Position numbers and translations under genes: made by a program. Of a stretch of 64,000 bases of DNA, positions 1 to 9,879 are shown in pieces. The notes beneath the pieces were generated by a model that worked only from the letters and a program-made list of their open reading frames with translations, had not been told where the DNA came from and did no database searches. The DNA lies in assembly GCA_944321705.1 (NCBI GenBank), contig CALUMG010000012.1, positions 27,486-91,485 of the forward strand. Direction: 5' to 3'. The stretch comes from an uncultured Muribaculaceae bacterium. Its GTDB lineage: Bacteria; Bacteroidota; Bacteroidia; Bacteroidales; Muribaculaceae. Each line of letters opens with the position of its first letter. Positions within the stretch are counted from its first letter, which is position 1.

Positions 1-106
1 CGGTTCCAAGGTACATGTGCCTGTAATTCAGGATTCGGCCGGTGATGAAGATTCCGGCAATTCCACGAAGAACAATGGCAGTGGAAGCAAGAAGATACAA
101 TTCTGA
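1..106 (+). CDS. C-terminal end of an unidentified protein (cut by the window edge)
   Basis: An open frame runs from base 2 to a TGA at 104-106 and encodes 34 residues ending GSGSKKIQF. The tail is rich in Gly, Ser, Asn and charged residues (DSAGDEDSG, then NNGSGSKK), which looks like a flexible hydrophilic C-terminus. No domain can be recognised in so short a piece, and the frame could in principle be chance. A stem-loop 30 bases further on fits a real gene end. Confidence 0.5.
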   Translation, partial: GSKVHVPVIQDSAGDEDSGNSTKNNGSGSKKIQF

Positions 107-135
107 TGCAAAGACACACAGATTGTTTTTTGAAT

Positions 136-187
136 AAACGCTGAGGTGGTTGTCGACAAGATTGGTTTGGCAACCACCTCGGCGTTT
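136..187 (+). terminator. Stem-loop after the first partial gene
   Basis: AAACGCTGAGGTGGTTG (136-152) pairs with CAACCACCTCGGCGTTT (171-187): 17 pairs including one G-U, with an 18-base loop. There is no U-run, so termination is inferred from position and stem strength. Confidence 0.55.
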
Positions 188-335
188 ACAATTAGTTGTT
201 TTTAATTAGGGACATTTACTGAATGGCCCTAATTATTGACCTTTTGCGTGAAAAATGCCACTTTGGGCAATGCGGTGGAAACCAAGGTTCATGAAAGGCT
301 TGTGGTTGATGGTTCGCTTTTATGCGGTTAATTGT

Positions 336-343
336 TATCTTTG
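336..343 (+). promoter_or_regulatory. Candidate -7 box (TATCTTTG) for the GH31 gene
   Basis: TATCTTTG matches the Bacteroidetes -7 consensus TAnnTTTG and lies 38 bases before the ATG at 382. No clear -33 TTTG was identified. Confidence 0.5.
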
Positions 344-381
344 TAATGGTTATATTTAAAAACTGTAAAAAACACATATCA

Positions 382-2835
382 ATGAAAACACTTCGATATT
401 TATCCGCAGCCTTGACGGTGCTTGCCGTGTGCCTGCCTGTTTTGGCACAGAGCGTGGAGCAGACAGCTCAAGGCGTGCGCCTTGACGTCGGGGAAGGCAA
501 GTTCAGGTGTGAAGTGATGTTTTATTCGCCATCGATTGTCCGCGTGGTGAAATGGCCGCAGACCGTCATGCCAGGAGAGAAGAGCCTCGCCGTGGTGATG
601 ACTCCGGGCAAGACGAAGCTGGAGGTGACGGAGACGGCCGATGTGGTTACGCTGAAGAGCCATGAGGTTAGCGTCACTTTGGACAAGGCGGATGGCTTAG
701 TAGCTTTTGCCGATGCCGATGGCAACAGCTTGTTGAAGGAGCAGGGCGCGCCCGTGTTCACCCCGATAGAGAGTGGAGTAGACAAGGACTATTATCGTGT
801 GAGCCAGGCGTTCCGTCTTGACGAGGACGAGGCTATTTATGGATTGGGCCAGCTCCAGACGGGCAAGATGAGCCAGCGCGACCAGCAAAAATATCTTATA
901 CAGAGCAACCTCGAGGACAGCAGTCCTTTCTTCCAGTCAATAAAGGGCTACGGACTGTATCTTGACAACTATTCGCCAGTGACGTTCACCGATAACGCCG
1001 ATGGTACACGGTTTGACTTCGAGGTGGGCGCGTGTGTCGATTACTACTTCATGTATGGTGGCACAGCCGATGGCGTAGTGGCCCGTGTGCGCGAGCTTAC
1101 GGGGCAGGTACCCATGTTTCCGCTGTGGACTTACGGTTTTTGGCAGAGCAAGGAGCGATATAAGAGCCAGTATGAGACGGTGGACGTGGTGCGCAAGTAC
1201 CGCGAGCTGGGTGTGCCTATTGATGGAATAATACAAGACTGGCAGTATTGGGGCAATAACTACTTGTGGAATGCCATGGAGTTTCTTAACACTGCGTTCC
1301 CCAATCCGCAGAAGATGCTTGACGATGTGCACTCGATGAACGCCCACATGGCCATTTCAATATGGCAGTCTTTCGGTCCTAAAACAAAGCCTTACCGCGA
1401 ACTCGCATCGAAGGGCTTGCTCTACGACTTCAAGACATGGCCTCCGTCGGGCACTGAGGGATGGCCTCCCAATCCTGACTATCCGTCAGGTGTGAAGGTG
1501 TATGATGCTTATTCACCCGAAGCAAGGGATATTTACTGGAAGTATCTCGACGCCGGAATATTCAAGTATGGCATGGATGCGTGGTGGATGGACTCGACAG
1601 ACCCCGACCATCTTGACGCTGTTCCGTCGGATCTTGACCAGGAGACCAGTTTCGGCTCGTTCCGCAAGGTACGCAATGCCTACCCCCTTATGTGCGTCGG
1701 CGGTGTTTATGAACACCAGCGTGAGGCAACTTCGGCCAAGCGTGTGTTCATCCTTACGCGCTCCGGCTTTCTCGGACAGCAACGTTACGGGTCAAATGTG
1801 TGGACAGGAGACGTGGCCTCTTCATGGGAGAATTTGCGGCGGCAGGTGCCTGCCGGGCTTAACTTTTCGCTTTGCGGAATGCCTCATTGGAATTGTGACA
1901 TAGGCGGATTCTTCGCCGGGCAGTACAATCTGGCCGACGGGACAGCCACAAAGAACCCATTGTATCAGGAGCTGTTTGTGCGCTGGATGCAGTTCGGTGC
2001 GTTCACGCCGATGATGCGCTCGCACGGTGCAGATACTCCGCGCGAAATCTATTTGTTCGGTAAGAAGGGCGAACCTGTGTATGACGCAATAGAGAAAATG
2101 ATACGTTTGCGCTATTCGTTGTTGCCCTATATCTATTCAACCTCATGGGAAGTTTCCAGCCGGCAGTCGACATTCATGCGTGCATTGGCGATGGATTTCC
2201 CCAAGGACAGCCGCGTGCTTGACATGGCCGATGAATATATGTTTGGCCGTGCGCTGCTTGTAGCACCCGTGCTCAACGCTCAATACACCACAGAAAAGGC
2301 TGTCAAGATGGACGCGCTGACGGGTTGGAATAGCGACAATGAGGGCATGGCCGGAAGCGCGGCTGCGCCAGTTGACTTTACGCAGGAGAAGCAGGCGACG
2401 GTCTATCTGCCCGAAGGTGTGTCATGGTATGACTATTGGACAGGCGAGAAATTTGTCGGTGGACAGGAGATAACGCGCACGGTGACTCTGGCCGACGTTC
2501 CTCTTTACGTCCGTGCAGGCAGCATTGTACCGCTCGGTCCTGACGTACAGTATGCCACGGAGAAGCCCTGGGACGCGCTTACGCTGTGTGTATATCCCGG
2601 TGCCGACGGATGTTTCGTGCTCTATGAGGACGAGTTTGACAACTACAATTACGAGAAGGGCGCATATACCGAAATCCCGATTACATGGGATGAGTCGTCG
2701 CGCCGTCTCACAATAGGTGCTCGCCACGGCTCTTATCCCGGTATGCTGACCGAGCGGCGGTTCATTGTGCGCACTCCTGACGGCAAGGAAAAGGCCATTG
2801 ACTATACAGGGAAGGAAGTGACGCTGAAGCTGTGA
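382..2835 (+). CDS. Glycoside hydrolase family 31 alpha-glucosidase (alpha-xylosidase-like)
   Basis: An exo-acting alpha-glycosidase, probably periplasmic or outer-membrane associated, that trims oligosaccharides coming from the adjacent Sus-like locus. From the ATG at 382 the protein has 817 residues and begins with a clear signal peptide (MKTLRYLSAALTVLAVCLPVLA/Q region); the longer frame from 322 would place charged residues ahead of it, so 382 is preferred. The order is N-terminal galactose-mutarotase-like domain, TIM barrel, then beta-sandwich with a DUF5110-like tail. The GH31 nucleophile is read as D404 in WWMDSTDP and the acid/base as D477 in WTGDVASSW. The family covers alpha-glucosidases, xylosidases and others. 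Substrate is inferred from the starch context only. Confidence 0.9.
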   Translation: MKTLRYLSAALTVLAVCLPVLAQSVEQTAQGVRLDVGEGKFRCEVMFYSPSIVRVVKWPQTVMPGEKSLAVVMTPGKTKLEVTETADVVTLKSHEVSVTLDKADGLVAFADADGNSLLKEQGAPVFTPIESGVDKDYYRVSQAFRLDEDEAIYGLGQLQTGKMSQRDQQKYLIQSNLEDSSPFFQSIKGYGLYLDNYSPVTFTDNADGTRFDFEVGACVDYYFMYGGTADGVVARVRELTGQVPMFPLWTYGFWQSKERYKSQYETVDVVRKYRELGVPIDGIIQDWQYWGNNYLWNAMEFLNTAFPNPQKMLDDVHSMNAHMAISIWQSFGPKTKPYRELASKGLLYDFKTWPPSGTEGWPPNPDYPSGVKVYDAYSPEARDIYWKYLDAGIFKYGMDAWWMDSTDPDHLDAVPSDLDQETSFGSFRKVRNAYPLMCVGGVYEHQREATSAKRVFILTRSGFLGQQRYGSNVWTGDVASSWENLRRQVPAGLNFSLCGMPHWNCDIGGFFAGQYNLADGTATKNPLYQELFVRWMQFGAFTPMMRSHGADTPREIYLFGKKGEPVYDAIEKMIRLRYSLLPYIYSTSWEVSSRQSTFMRALAMDFPKDSRVLDMADEYMFGRALLVAPVLNAQYTTEKAVKMDALTGWNSDNEGMAGSAAAPVDFTQEKQATVYLPEGVSWYDYWTGEKFVGGQEITRTVTLADVPLYVRAGSIVPLGPDVQYATEKPWDALTLCVYPGADGCFVLYEDEFDNYNYEKGAYTEIPITWDESSRRLTIGARHGSYPGMLTERRFIVRTPDGKEKAIDYTGKEVTLKL

Positions 2836-2884
2836 TTGGTGCTGGCTTCATGCGGATGCGTAATATATTGTAACCCGATTGTTT

Positions 2885-2925
2885 TGCAAAGACGGCTTTT
2901 CGCGATGCGGAGGGCCGTCTTTGCA
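2885..2925 (+). terminator. Stem-loop terminator after the GH31 gene
   Basis: TGCAAAGACGGC (2885-2896) pairs perfectly with GCCGTCTTTGCA (2914-2925) around a 17-base loop. It lacks a strong U-run but sits 50 bases after the stop. Confidence 0.6.
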
Positions 2926-3012
2926 GTGAAAAATTGTCATTGTATAAAGTATTTATGCAGAATTCACGTTAAAATAAGGTGTGTTTTTAACAGATAATTC
3001 TCATATTTTATT

Positions 3013-3020
3013 TAAATTTG
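3013..3020 (+). promoter_or_regulatory. Candidate -7 box (TAAATTTG) for the SusR-like gene
   Basis: TAAATTTG matches TAnnTTTG and lies 37 bases before the start codon at 3058. Confidence 0.5.
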
Positions 3021-3057
3021 TATGTTGACCGATTCATATCTTCAATTCTCATAATAC

Positions 3058-4767
3058 ATGAATGATTTTTTGCCTAATATGTTTACATTTAATACAATAT
3101 GCCTTAAAACGATAAAACGTTGTTTGCTCCATGTTTCAATCCTGTGCTTGACAATCCTGTTTGCAATGTCGATGCACAGCTGTTCCGACGGCGATTCTGC
3201 GCTTTTGGAAAGGCTCGATGATCGCATAGCCAATAGCGAGGTGTATGATAACATGAAAATTGAGCGAATCGACAGTTTGAAGAGTTTGCTTGCCAAGGCC
3301 GACAATCCAAAGAGGAATTTTGAGCTAAACAGGCAACTGTTTCTTGAGTACCAGTCGTTTGTGTGCGATTCGGCATTGTATTATATTAATGTGAACATCG
3401 CTCAGGCGCGGAAGGCTGGTGACGATTATTGGCTTGCCGTATCGCTTATTGCGAAAGCCGATTTGGTGGCAAAGGCAGGAATTTTTACCGAAGCGTTGAA
3501 GATATTGCAGTCAATAGATTCGCACGCATTACCCGATGACATTAAAGACAATTATTACCAAGTATGTGGCACCACCTACCAATATATGTCGGAGTATGCC
3601 GACGGCAGTGAATACATAGATGGTTATCAAGCTAAAATTACGGCTTACCGTGATTCTTTACTATCGATACCGAATATCGACAAATTTGTATATGAAACCG
3701 AATACGGATCGAGACTGTTGGAGCAAGGGCGGTTCGACGAAGCCATAGATTTTTTCATAGAACGAATAGGCAATCACCAATCAGGGACGAGGGAGTATGC
3801 GGTTATTGCATCAGTGTTGGCATATGCATATTCGCTTGCCGGGGATGTCGGCAATCAAGAGTATTATTTAGTACTGAGTGCCATTTCCGATATTGAAGGG
3901 TCGATTAAGGAAAACCTTGCATTGCGTTCTCTTGCCGAATTGCGTTTTAAGGCTGATGATGTGTCGCATGCCTATTATTATCTGCGCAAGAGCATGGAAG
4001 ATGCCAACTATTATTCGGCACGGATGCGTAAAAACCAGTCGGCAAATATCTTGCCGCTGGTGACCAGTGCCTACGAGGCCAAGCAAAAACATATGCAGAC
4101 GCAGCTTAAGACGCTTGTTGTCGCCATCAGTGCCTTGGTTGTCGGGCTTGCCGTAGCTGTGGTATTTATAATAAAGCAGTTGCGCATCGTGTCGCGCAGC
4201 TTGCGCTTGGTATCGATAACAAAAGACAAGTTAATCAGGCTCAATGATGAATTACGTCAAACCAACGCCGCTCTCACAGCAACCAATACGGCACTCACCG
4301 AGTCGAGCTGCATCAAGGAAGAATACATAGGCAAATTCATGGGCTTGAGTTCAAATTATATATCCACGCTCGAGAAATACCGCAAGATGCTCTACCAGCA
4401 GGCGGCATCGGGGAACATTGAGGGGCTTCACAAGGCGTTGCGCTCGACAAGCATAATCAACGACGCGCTCAAAGAATTCTACCATACGTTTGACACCGCA
4501 TTCCTCAATATTTTCCCTGACTTTGTGGCGCAATTCAATTTATTATTCCCCGACGGCGACCGCATACAATTGAAAGAAGGTGAAATGCTCAATACAGAGC
4601 TTCGCGTGTTTGCCTTAATACGCCTTGGCATCACCGACAGTGCCAAGATTGCCGATTTCTTGCGTTGCTCCATTACGACCATCTATACTTACCGTTCAAA
4701 GCGTAAGAAACGGGCGTTGAATCCTGCGGCTTTTGATGACGACGTAATGAAAATAGCACTGTTTTGA
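3058..4767 (+). CDS. SusR-like membrane-bound transcription regulator (DUF6377-type)
   Basis: Probable activator of the downstream starch genes: SusR of Bacteroides thetaiotaomicron responds to maltose or longer malto-oligosaccharides and switches on sus. The 569-residue protein has an N-terminal signal or anchor (ILCLTILFAMSMHSC), an opening LLERLDDRIAN..YDNMKIERIDSLK motif typical of this family, a helical TPR-like periplasmic half, one membrane span near residues 350-375, a coiled-coil stretch, and a C-terminal LuxR-like helix-turn-helix (ELRVFALIRLGITDSAKIADFL followed by SITTIYTYRSKRK). It sits between the GH31 gene and susC, as expected for a local regulator. Function is inferred from the architecture and position. 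The first in-frame ATG is used; a start a few codons later is possible. Confidence 0.8.
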   Translation: MNDFLPNMFTFNTICLKTIKRCLLHVSILCLTILFAMSMHSCSDGDSALLERLDDRIANSEVYDNMKIERIDSLKSLLAKADNPKRNFELNRQLFLEYQSFVCDSALYYINVNIAQARKAGDDYWLAVSLIAKADLVAKAGIFTEALKILQSIDSHALPDDIKDNYYQVCGTTYQYMSEYADGSEYIDGYQAKITAYRDSLLSIPNIDKFVYETEYGSRLLEQGRFDEAIDFFIERIGNHQSGTREYAVIASVLAYAYSLAGDVGNQEYYLVLSAISDIEGSIKENLALRSLAELRFKADDVSHAYYYLRKSMEDANYYSARMRKNQSANILPLVTSAYEAKQKHMQTQLKTLVVAISALVVGLAVAVVFIIKQLRIVSRSLRLVSITKDKLIRLNDELRQTNAALTATNTALTESSCIKEEYIGKFMGLSSNYISTLEKYRKMLYQQAASGNIEGLHKALRSTSIINDALKEFYHTFDTAFLNIFPDFVAQFNLLFPDGDRIQLKEGEMLNTELRVFALIRLGITDSAKIADFLRCSITTIYTYRSKRKKRALNPAAFDDDVMKIALF

Positions 4768-4878
4768 CAGGGTGTCCAGTTAAGATTCTATTTAGATTTG
4801 CCAGATGATTCTCTTTATGTAAGTGCTTGAAATATAATTTCTTAAATCTGAAATACATTTAGGATTTTATTAGGTGCG

Positions 4879-4910
4879 TTGTGCAAGTTATAATTGTATT
4901 GATAAATTTG
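4879..4910 (+). promoter_or_regulatory. Promoter of the susC-like operon
   Basis: TTG (4879-4881), 21 bases, then TAAATTTG (4903-4910) fit the Bacteroidetes -33/-7 layout and leave a leader of about 80 bases before susC. A second -7 lookalike, TAGATTTG, is at 4793-4800. The 230-bp gap between the regulator and susC is the likely regulator target. Confidence 0.6.
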
Positions 4911-4998
4911 CCATTGGAACGATTTTAAAATAGAGTATTGCTTTAAATACCTTATAATAAATCATACGTTTACCTAATTAAAATTTAAAAATTATCAG

Positions 4999-7959
4999 AT
5001 GAAAAAATTTAATCAAGCCAAGCACATGCTGTTCAGGCATGTGTTAATCCTATTGGGCGTGATGGTTACTTCTGTTTCGGCGTTTGCGCAGCAAGCGGTG
5101 AGCGGAACTGTTACCGACGCAAACGGGGAAACCGTCATAGGTGCTACCGTAATGGTGAAAGGAACTACCAACGGAGCGGCAACAGACATGGACGGCAAAT
5201 ATGCCTTAAAAAATGTTCCGGCTGATGCCACTATCGTATTCTCGTCGTTGGGTTACAAGACCGTTGAAGAAAAAGTGAACGGCAGGTCGGTAATCGACGT
5301 GGTGATGAGTGGCGACCAACAGTTGCTCGATGAAGTGGTTGTAGTGGGTTATGGTTCATTGAGCCGTAAAGAACTTACAAGTTCTATTGTGCAAGTAGAC
5401 AAAGACCAATTCCAGCAAGGAGGAATGAACAACGTTATGGAAATGCTTACTGGTAAGGTTGCTGGTCTTAATGTGTCGACAGTTTCACCGGCCGATCCTA
5501 ACAGTTCATCTTCGTTGCAAGTGCGTGGTGCAACATCACTGACTGCCAGCAACGAGCCTCTCATCGTCATTGACGGAGTGGCAGGTGGAGACATTCGCAC
5601 TATTGCTCCGCAAGACATTGAATCGATGACAGTATTGAAAGATGCCGCTTCGGCAGCCATATATGGAACGCGTGGTGCAAACGGTGTCATCCTTATTACT
5701 ACAAAGAAAGGTTCGGGAACTCCTGGCAAGCCGGTGATTACCTACGACAGCTACTTTGCCGTAAACCTTGCCAAGGGCAAGCCCGAAGTGCTTTCGGCCG
5801 ACGAATGGCGTCGTTCACGTCGTGGTAACGATTATGGTGCAAGCACCGACTGGTATGACTTGTTGATGCGTGATTTTTCGTATGATACCAACCAATATGT
5901 GTCGATTGACGGCAGTACTGAAAACGGATATTACAACGCTTCAATCAACTACAAGCGTGCAACTGGTCTGGACATAATAAGCGAGCGTGAGGAATATGGC
6001 GCACGCGCTTCTGTTCAGCAAATGTTCCTTGACAAGAAACTGCAACTTACATTCTCTCTCAACGCCCGTCATGTAAAAGAGGATTGGGGCGACAGTGGCC
6101 TTTTTGACACTGCATTGTCGATGAACCCGACAATACCGGTATATGACGAAAACGGTGATTATTATCAGCCAACGTCGCCTACCGGCGTTGCCAACCCTGT
6201 GGGCAAGCTCAACCTTGAAACGAGTCAGGGCAACCGTACTTATATACTCGGTACGGCAGATGCCAAGTGGAACATTTGGAGCAACGGCACGCACTCGATA
6301 AACACGCAAGTGTCTTATTCGTATGACTACAACGACTTGAAGAGCGATTTCTACACTCCATCTAATTCGAGTGAATCTTATTGGAACGGGTACGCAGGTC
6401 GTGCAAGCATAACTTATCAAAAGTGGTGGACCAACCGCATTGAGTGGCTAGGCAATTACTTCTTCAACAACAACGGCCATGATGTGAAGTTGATGGTTGG
6501 TTATACTTATGAACGCGACAACTGGGAACAGATGTTCATGCAGAACAATAATTTCACATTCGACAATGCTTTGTGGCATGGCATCGGTTCGGGTAGTTAT
6601 CTGCAAGAAGGTAAAGCCAGCATGTATGCAGGGAAATCAGAGTCTACACTCGTGGGCTTCTTCGGCCGTGTCAATTACAACTGGCGCAGCATGATCATCG
6701 CATCGGCTTCTATGCGTTATGAAGGTTCGACCAAGTTTGGTGCCGATAGCAAGTGGGGAGCGTTCCCATCAGTTTCATTGGCATGGGAAATAGCCAAGAC
6801 TCCGTTTATGGAAAATTATAGCGACATCGTGCAAAGTCTCAAGCCTCGTTTCTCGTATGGTGTCACCGGACGTAGCGATTTCGATGCCTATCAGTCAATT
6901 GCCACATATTCTACAAATGGCAAATATTACATTGACGGCCAATGGGTGACCGGTTATGCTCCGTCAAACAATGCCAACCCTGAACTTCAATGGGAAAAAT
7001 CTTCGAGTGCCAACTACGGTGTAGACTTCATGTTGTGGAACCGCTTGTATGGATCAATCGAATACTTCGACCGCCGAAGCAACGACTTGCTTTATACTTA
7101 TTCAGCACCGCAACCTCCATATGTTTATTCCACTATATTGGTGAACGTTGGTACTACCAAGAACACTGGTATTGAACTATCACTCACCGGAGACGTGCTT
7201 GTTGACACTCCTGTGAAATGGACGACGGGCATCAATTATTCTTATGGTACGACAAAGCTCACCAAGTTGTCGAACGACATATACAAGGCTTCTTACCTTG
7301 ATTTGTATCAAAAGCCGGGTGTCGGTACGAGCGAATATTTCTTCCGTGTACAGGAAGGCGGTAAGATAGGCCAATTCTACGGATATGAATATGCAGGAAC
7401 TGACGACGAAGGCAACATGCTTGTTTACAATAAGGATGGCGAGAAGATACTTACCGCCCAAGCTACGGCCGAAGACAAGTGTTACATAGGAAACGGCGCG
7501 CCCGAGCATTTCCTCACATGGAACAATACTTTGAAATGGCGTGACTTTGACCTTAGTGTAATGTTCCAAGGTGCATTTGGCCACGAAATATTCAATATGC
7601 GCAAGTATGGCATGGGCTTGCAAGGCTGTGGTACCGACAACGTGTTGCGCAGTGCATACCTTGAAGACAGCAATGTCATAACCGGCGGAGGAGTAATATC
7701 TTCTTACTTCCTTGAAAACGGCAATTACTTCAAGCTCGCCAATGTCACTTTGGGCTACACAGTCCCGTTCAAGAACAATAAGCTTGTTGAGAGCCTGCGC
7801 GTTTATTTAGCTGCTAAGAACCTGTATACCATCACCGGCTATTCGGGCAACGATCCGTCGATAGTAACCTCTACCGGCATCACTCCGGGCGTGGATGTCA
7901 ACAGTGCATATCCGCAAGCTACCCAGCTTACACTTGGTGTAACATTCAGGTTTAAATAA
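4999..7959 (+). CDS. susC: SusC-like TonB-dependent receptor for alpha-glucans
   Basis: Outer-membrane pore that imports oligosaccharides with energy from TonB, working with the SusD-like lid encoded next. The 986-residue protein has a signal peptide ending SVSAFAQQ, a carboxypeptidase-regulatory-like domain (VSGTVTDANGETVIGATV, about residues 35-110), the conserved VVVGYG segment, a plug with the SusC-family pattern around VRGATSLTASNEPLIVIDG and AASAAIYGTRGANGVI, and a long beta-barrel ending in LTLGVTFRFK with a terminal aromatic pattern. Length is normal for the family. The gap to susD is 36 bases. Symbol by role; starch specificity rests on the neighbouring GH13, GH97 and CBM26-like genes. 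Confidence 0.92.
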   Translation: MKKFNQAKHMLFRHVLILLGVMVTSVSAFAQQAVSGTVTDANGETVIGATVMVKGTTNGAATDMDGKYALKNVPADATIVFSSLGYKTVEEKVNGRSVIDVVMSGDQQLLDEVVVVGYGSLSRKELTSSIVQVDKDQFQQGGMNNVMEMLTGKVAGLNVSTVSPADPNSSSSLQVRGATSLTASNEPLIVIDGVAGGDIRTIAPQDIESMTVLKDAASAAIYGTRGANGVILITTKKGSGTPGKPVITYDSYFAVNLAKGKPEVLSADEWRRSRRGNDYGASTDWYDLLMRDFSYDTNQYVSIDGSTENGYYNASINYKRATGLDIISEREEYGARASVQQMFLDKKLQLTFSLNARHVKEDWGDSGLFDTALSMNPTIPVYDENGDYYQPTSPTGVANPVGKLNLETSQGNRTYILGTADAKWNIWSNGTHSINTQVSYSYDYNDLKSDFYTPSNSSESYWNGYAGRASITYQKWWTNRIEWLGNYFFNNNGHDVKLMVGYTYERDNWEQMFMQNNNFTFDNALWHGIGSGSYLQEGKASMYAGKSESTLVGFFGRVNYNWRSMIIASASMRYEGSTKFGADSKWGAFPSVSLAWEIAKTPFMENYSDIVQSLKPRFSYGVTGRSDFDAYQSIATYSTNGKYYIDGQWVTGYAPSNNANPELQWEKSSSANYGVDFMLWNRLYGSIEYFDRRSNDLLYTYSAPQPPYVYSTILVNVGTTKNTGIELSLTGDVLVDTPVKWTTGINYSYGTTKLTKLSNDIYKASYLDLYQKPGVGTSEYFFRVQEGGKIGQFYGYEYAGTDDEGNMLVYNKDGEKILTAQATAEDKCYIGNGAPEHFLTWNNTLKWRDFDLSVMFQGAFGHEIFNMRKYGMGLQGCGTDNVLRSAYLEDSNVITGGGVISSYFLENGNYFKLANVTLGYTVPFKNNKLVESLRVYLAAKNLYTITGYSGNDPSIVTSTGITPGVDVNSAYPQATQLTLGVTFRFK

Positions 7960-7995
7960 TTTTCCTAATTAACCAATACATTGACAAAGACAATT

Positions 7996-9792
7996 ATGAA
8001 AAAAATATGCTTGATTGCTGCTGTCGCTGCTGTTGCAGGTGGAACAATGGTTTCTTGTACCGACCTCGACGAGAAAGTATTTGACCGCATCGACGCTTCA
8101 ATCTATTATCAAGACGAAAACAGTGTGAAGGGTGCCTTGGCCTCGATATACAACTCAGCAACCACGAGTTTCCTTGAATACTTCTGGTATCTAAACGAGC
8201 TAAGTGCCGATCAAGTGGCTTGGCGTTCGTGGCACGGCGGCGCATGGGGTTGGGACGAAGGCGAGAAGTTTGTCCTCACGGCCCAGTCGTGGAACACAGA
8301 GTCGGTAATTATACGCCGCGCTTGGGAAACAGCATGGCAGACGATAGGTCTCTGCAATACGCTTGTCGAGGACCTAAACGCGCTTGATGCCGCTTCAATC
8401 GGAATGACCGAAGAGACAAAAGCCATGTATATAGCTGAGGTGCGCACGATGCGTGCATGGGCCTATTACAACAACTTCGAATTGTGGGGAGGAACGTTGC
8501 CATTATGTACCTCGGCCAGCGGTGACATCCCGGGATCGGTATCGACCGATTTCAACGAAGGTTGCAAGATCATATATGATTTCATAGCAACCGAGCTCGA
8601 CGAGTCGTGCGATGCCCTTATGAAAGAAGATGGCTCTGGGAATTCCCGCTTGCGCATGAACCAAGGCATGAACCGCATGCTCAAGATGCGTTTGTTGCTC
8701 AATAGTGAAGTGTTTATTGGCGAAAACCATTATGACGAGTGTGCTACTCTTGCACAGGACATTATCGATGGCGATTATGGTACTTACAGCCTTGCTACCG
8801 ATTACCGTGACATTTTCTCGAATAACAATGTATCTTGTCCCGAAGTGATTTTCGCATTTGCTCAGGAAGAAGGTCAATTGACCAATAATAACCGCAATAC
8901 ACCGTTCTTGCCATATAACTATGATGAGTTCATCGGCCAAACGTTCCCCAACTCGGGTTGGAACTGTTTCTGCCTTGCTCCATCAAAAGACAATTCGGGC
9001 AACGTGCTGCCGGAGGGTGGTACTGACAACCCGAAAAGTTTCCTCTTTGACTACGGTGACAAGCTTGGTGCCGTGTATGACCGTTTCAACGATGCCGACA
9101 TTCGTAAGCAGAATTTCTCTTGCGCCGATGACGGGACATGGAATGGCGGCATATTCTTGAAGGGCGCGATGTTGAACCGTGAAACCGGTGAGCCGGTACT
9201 TGCCGATGCCGACCGTGACGGACAACCTTTGGTATATGTTGATCAAGTAGGTACGTTCATGAACCTCGGACGTCAACTCGCAACGGTTATGAATCCACGC
9301 TGGGGCGAAACCAGTTCAGGCTTGCGCTTGATGAAGTATCCTATGTTCCCCGAGTCGACCGGACTTAGCTACTTGGACATCGCTGAAGTGGAATTCCGCC
9401 TTGCAGAGGCTTATTACACGCTTGCCGAGTGTCGCATGCGTGCCGGTGATGCCGATGGTGCTAAAGATCTTATCGATGATGTGCGTGCACGTTATTTCAC
9501 TAATGCATCAGCACTTGACGAAATCGGTCCTGACAATTTCTATGGCTCAACTCCTAACGAAGACTGGCTGCTCAGTGAATGGGGTATAGAATTCCTTAAT
9601 GAGAGTCGCCGTCGCCGCACCGATTTGCGTCGTTTTGACAAGTTCACGCAAGGACAATGGTGGTTCTTCGGTCGTGATACCGAGACTGGTTACGACCTTT
9701 CGGCTCAACGTGACCGCCGATATGAATGGTTCCCTCTACCCGAAGTGGCATTATCGGTAAATCCGGGTCTCGTGCAAAATCCTAACTATTGA
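7996..9792 (+). CDS. susD: SusD-like starch-binding lipoprotein
   Basis: Surface lipoprotein that binds glycan and caps the SusC pore. The start is taken at ATG 7996 (598 residues), giving a short lipoprotein signal MKKICLIAAVAAVAGGTMVSC; an in-frame TTG 15 bases upstream adds nothing. RagB/SusD features seen are the N-terminal TPR-rich SusD-like half, including VRTMRAWAYYNNFELWGGTLPL near residues 140-160, and the C-terminal block ending in RRRRTDLRRFDKF and a final PLPEVALSVNPGLVQNPNY-like tail. Second gene of the operon. A hairpin follows it. Confidence 0.92.
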   Translation: MKKICLIAAVAAVAGGTMVSCTDLDEKVFDRIDASIYYQDENSVKGALASIYNSATTSFLEYFWYLNELSADQVAWRSWHGGAWGWDEGEKFVLTAQSWNTESVIIRRAWETAWQTIGLCNTLVEDLNALDAASIGMTEETKAMYIAEVRTMRAWAYYNNFELWGGTLPLCTSASGDIPGSVSTDFNEGCKIIYDFIATELDESCDALMKEDGSGNSRLRMNQGMNRMLKMRLLLNSEVFIGENHYDECATLAQDIIDGDYGTYSLATDYRDIFSNNNVSCPEVIFAFAQEEGQLTNNNRNTPFLPYNYDEFIGQTFPNSGWNCFCLAPSKDNSGNVLPEGGTDNPKSFLFDYGDKLGAVYDRFNDADIRKQNFSCADDGTWNGGIFLKGAMLNRETGEPVLADADRDGQPLVYVDQVGTFMNLGRQLATVMNPRWGETSSGLRLMKYPMFPESTGLSYLDIAEVEFRLAEAYYTLAECRMRAGDADGAKDLIDDVRARYFTNASALDEIGPDNFYGSTPNEDWLLSEWGIEFLNESRRRRTDLRRFDKFTQGQWWFFGRDTETGYDLSAQRDRRYEWFPLPEVALSVNPGLVQNPNY

Positions 9793-9807
9793 TTTTCATC
9801 TCACAAT

Positions 9808-9842
9808 GGTGCATTGGGCGTGCTCATGCGCGTCCAATCACC
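9808..9842 (+). other. Intra-operon hairpin between susD and the CBM lipoprotein gene
   Basis: GGTG-C-ATTGG pairs with CCAAT-C-ACC, with GCG/CGC extending towards the loop, 15 bases after the susD stop. No U-run follows and the next gene starts 38 bases later, so a role in mRNA processing or stability is more likely than termination. Confidence 0.4.
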
Positions 9843-9879
9843 TAAAACAATAAATTTTTAAAATTTGCATACATACACA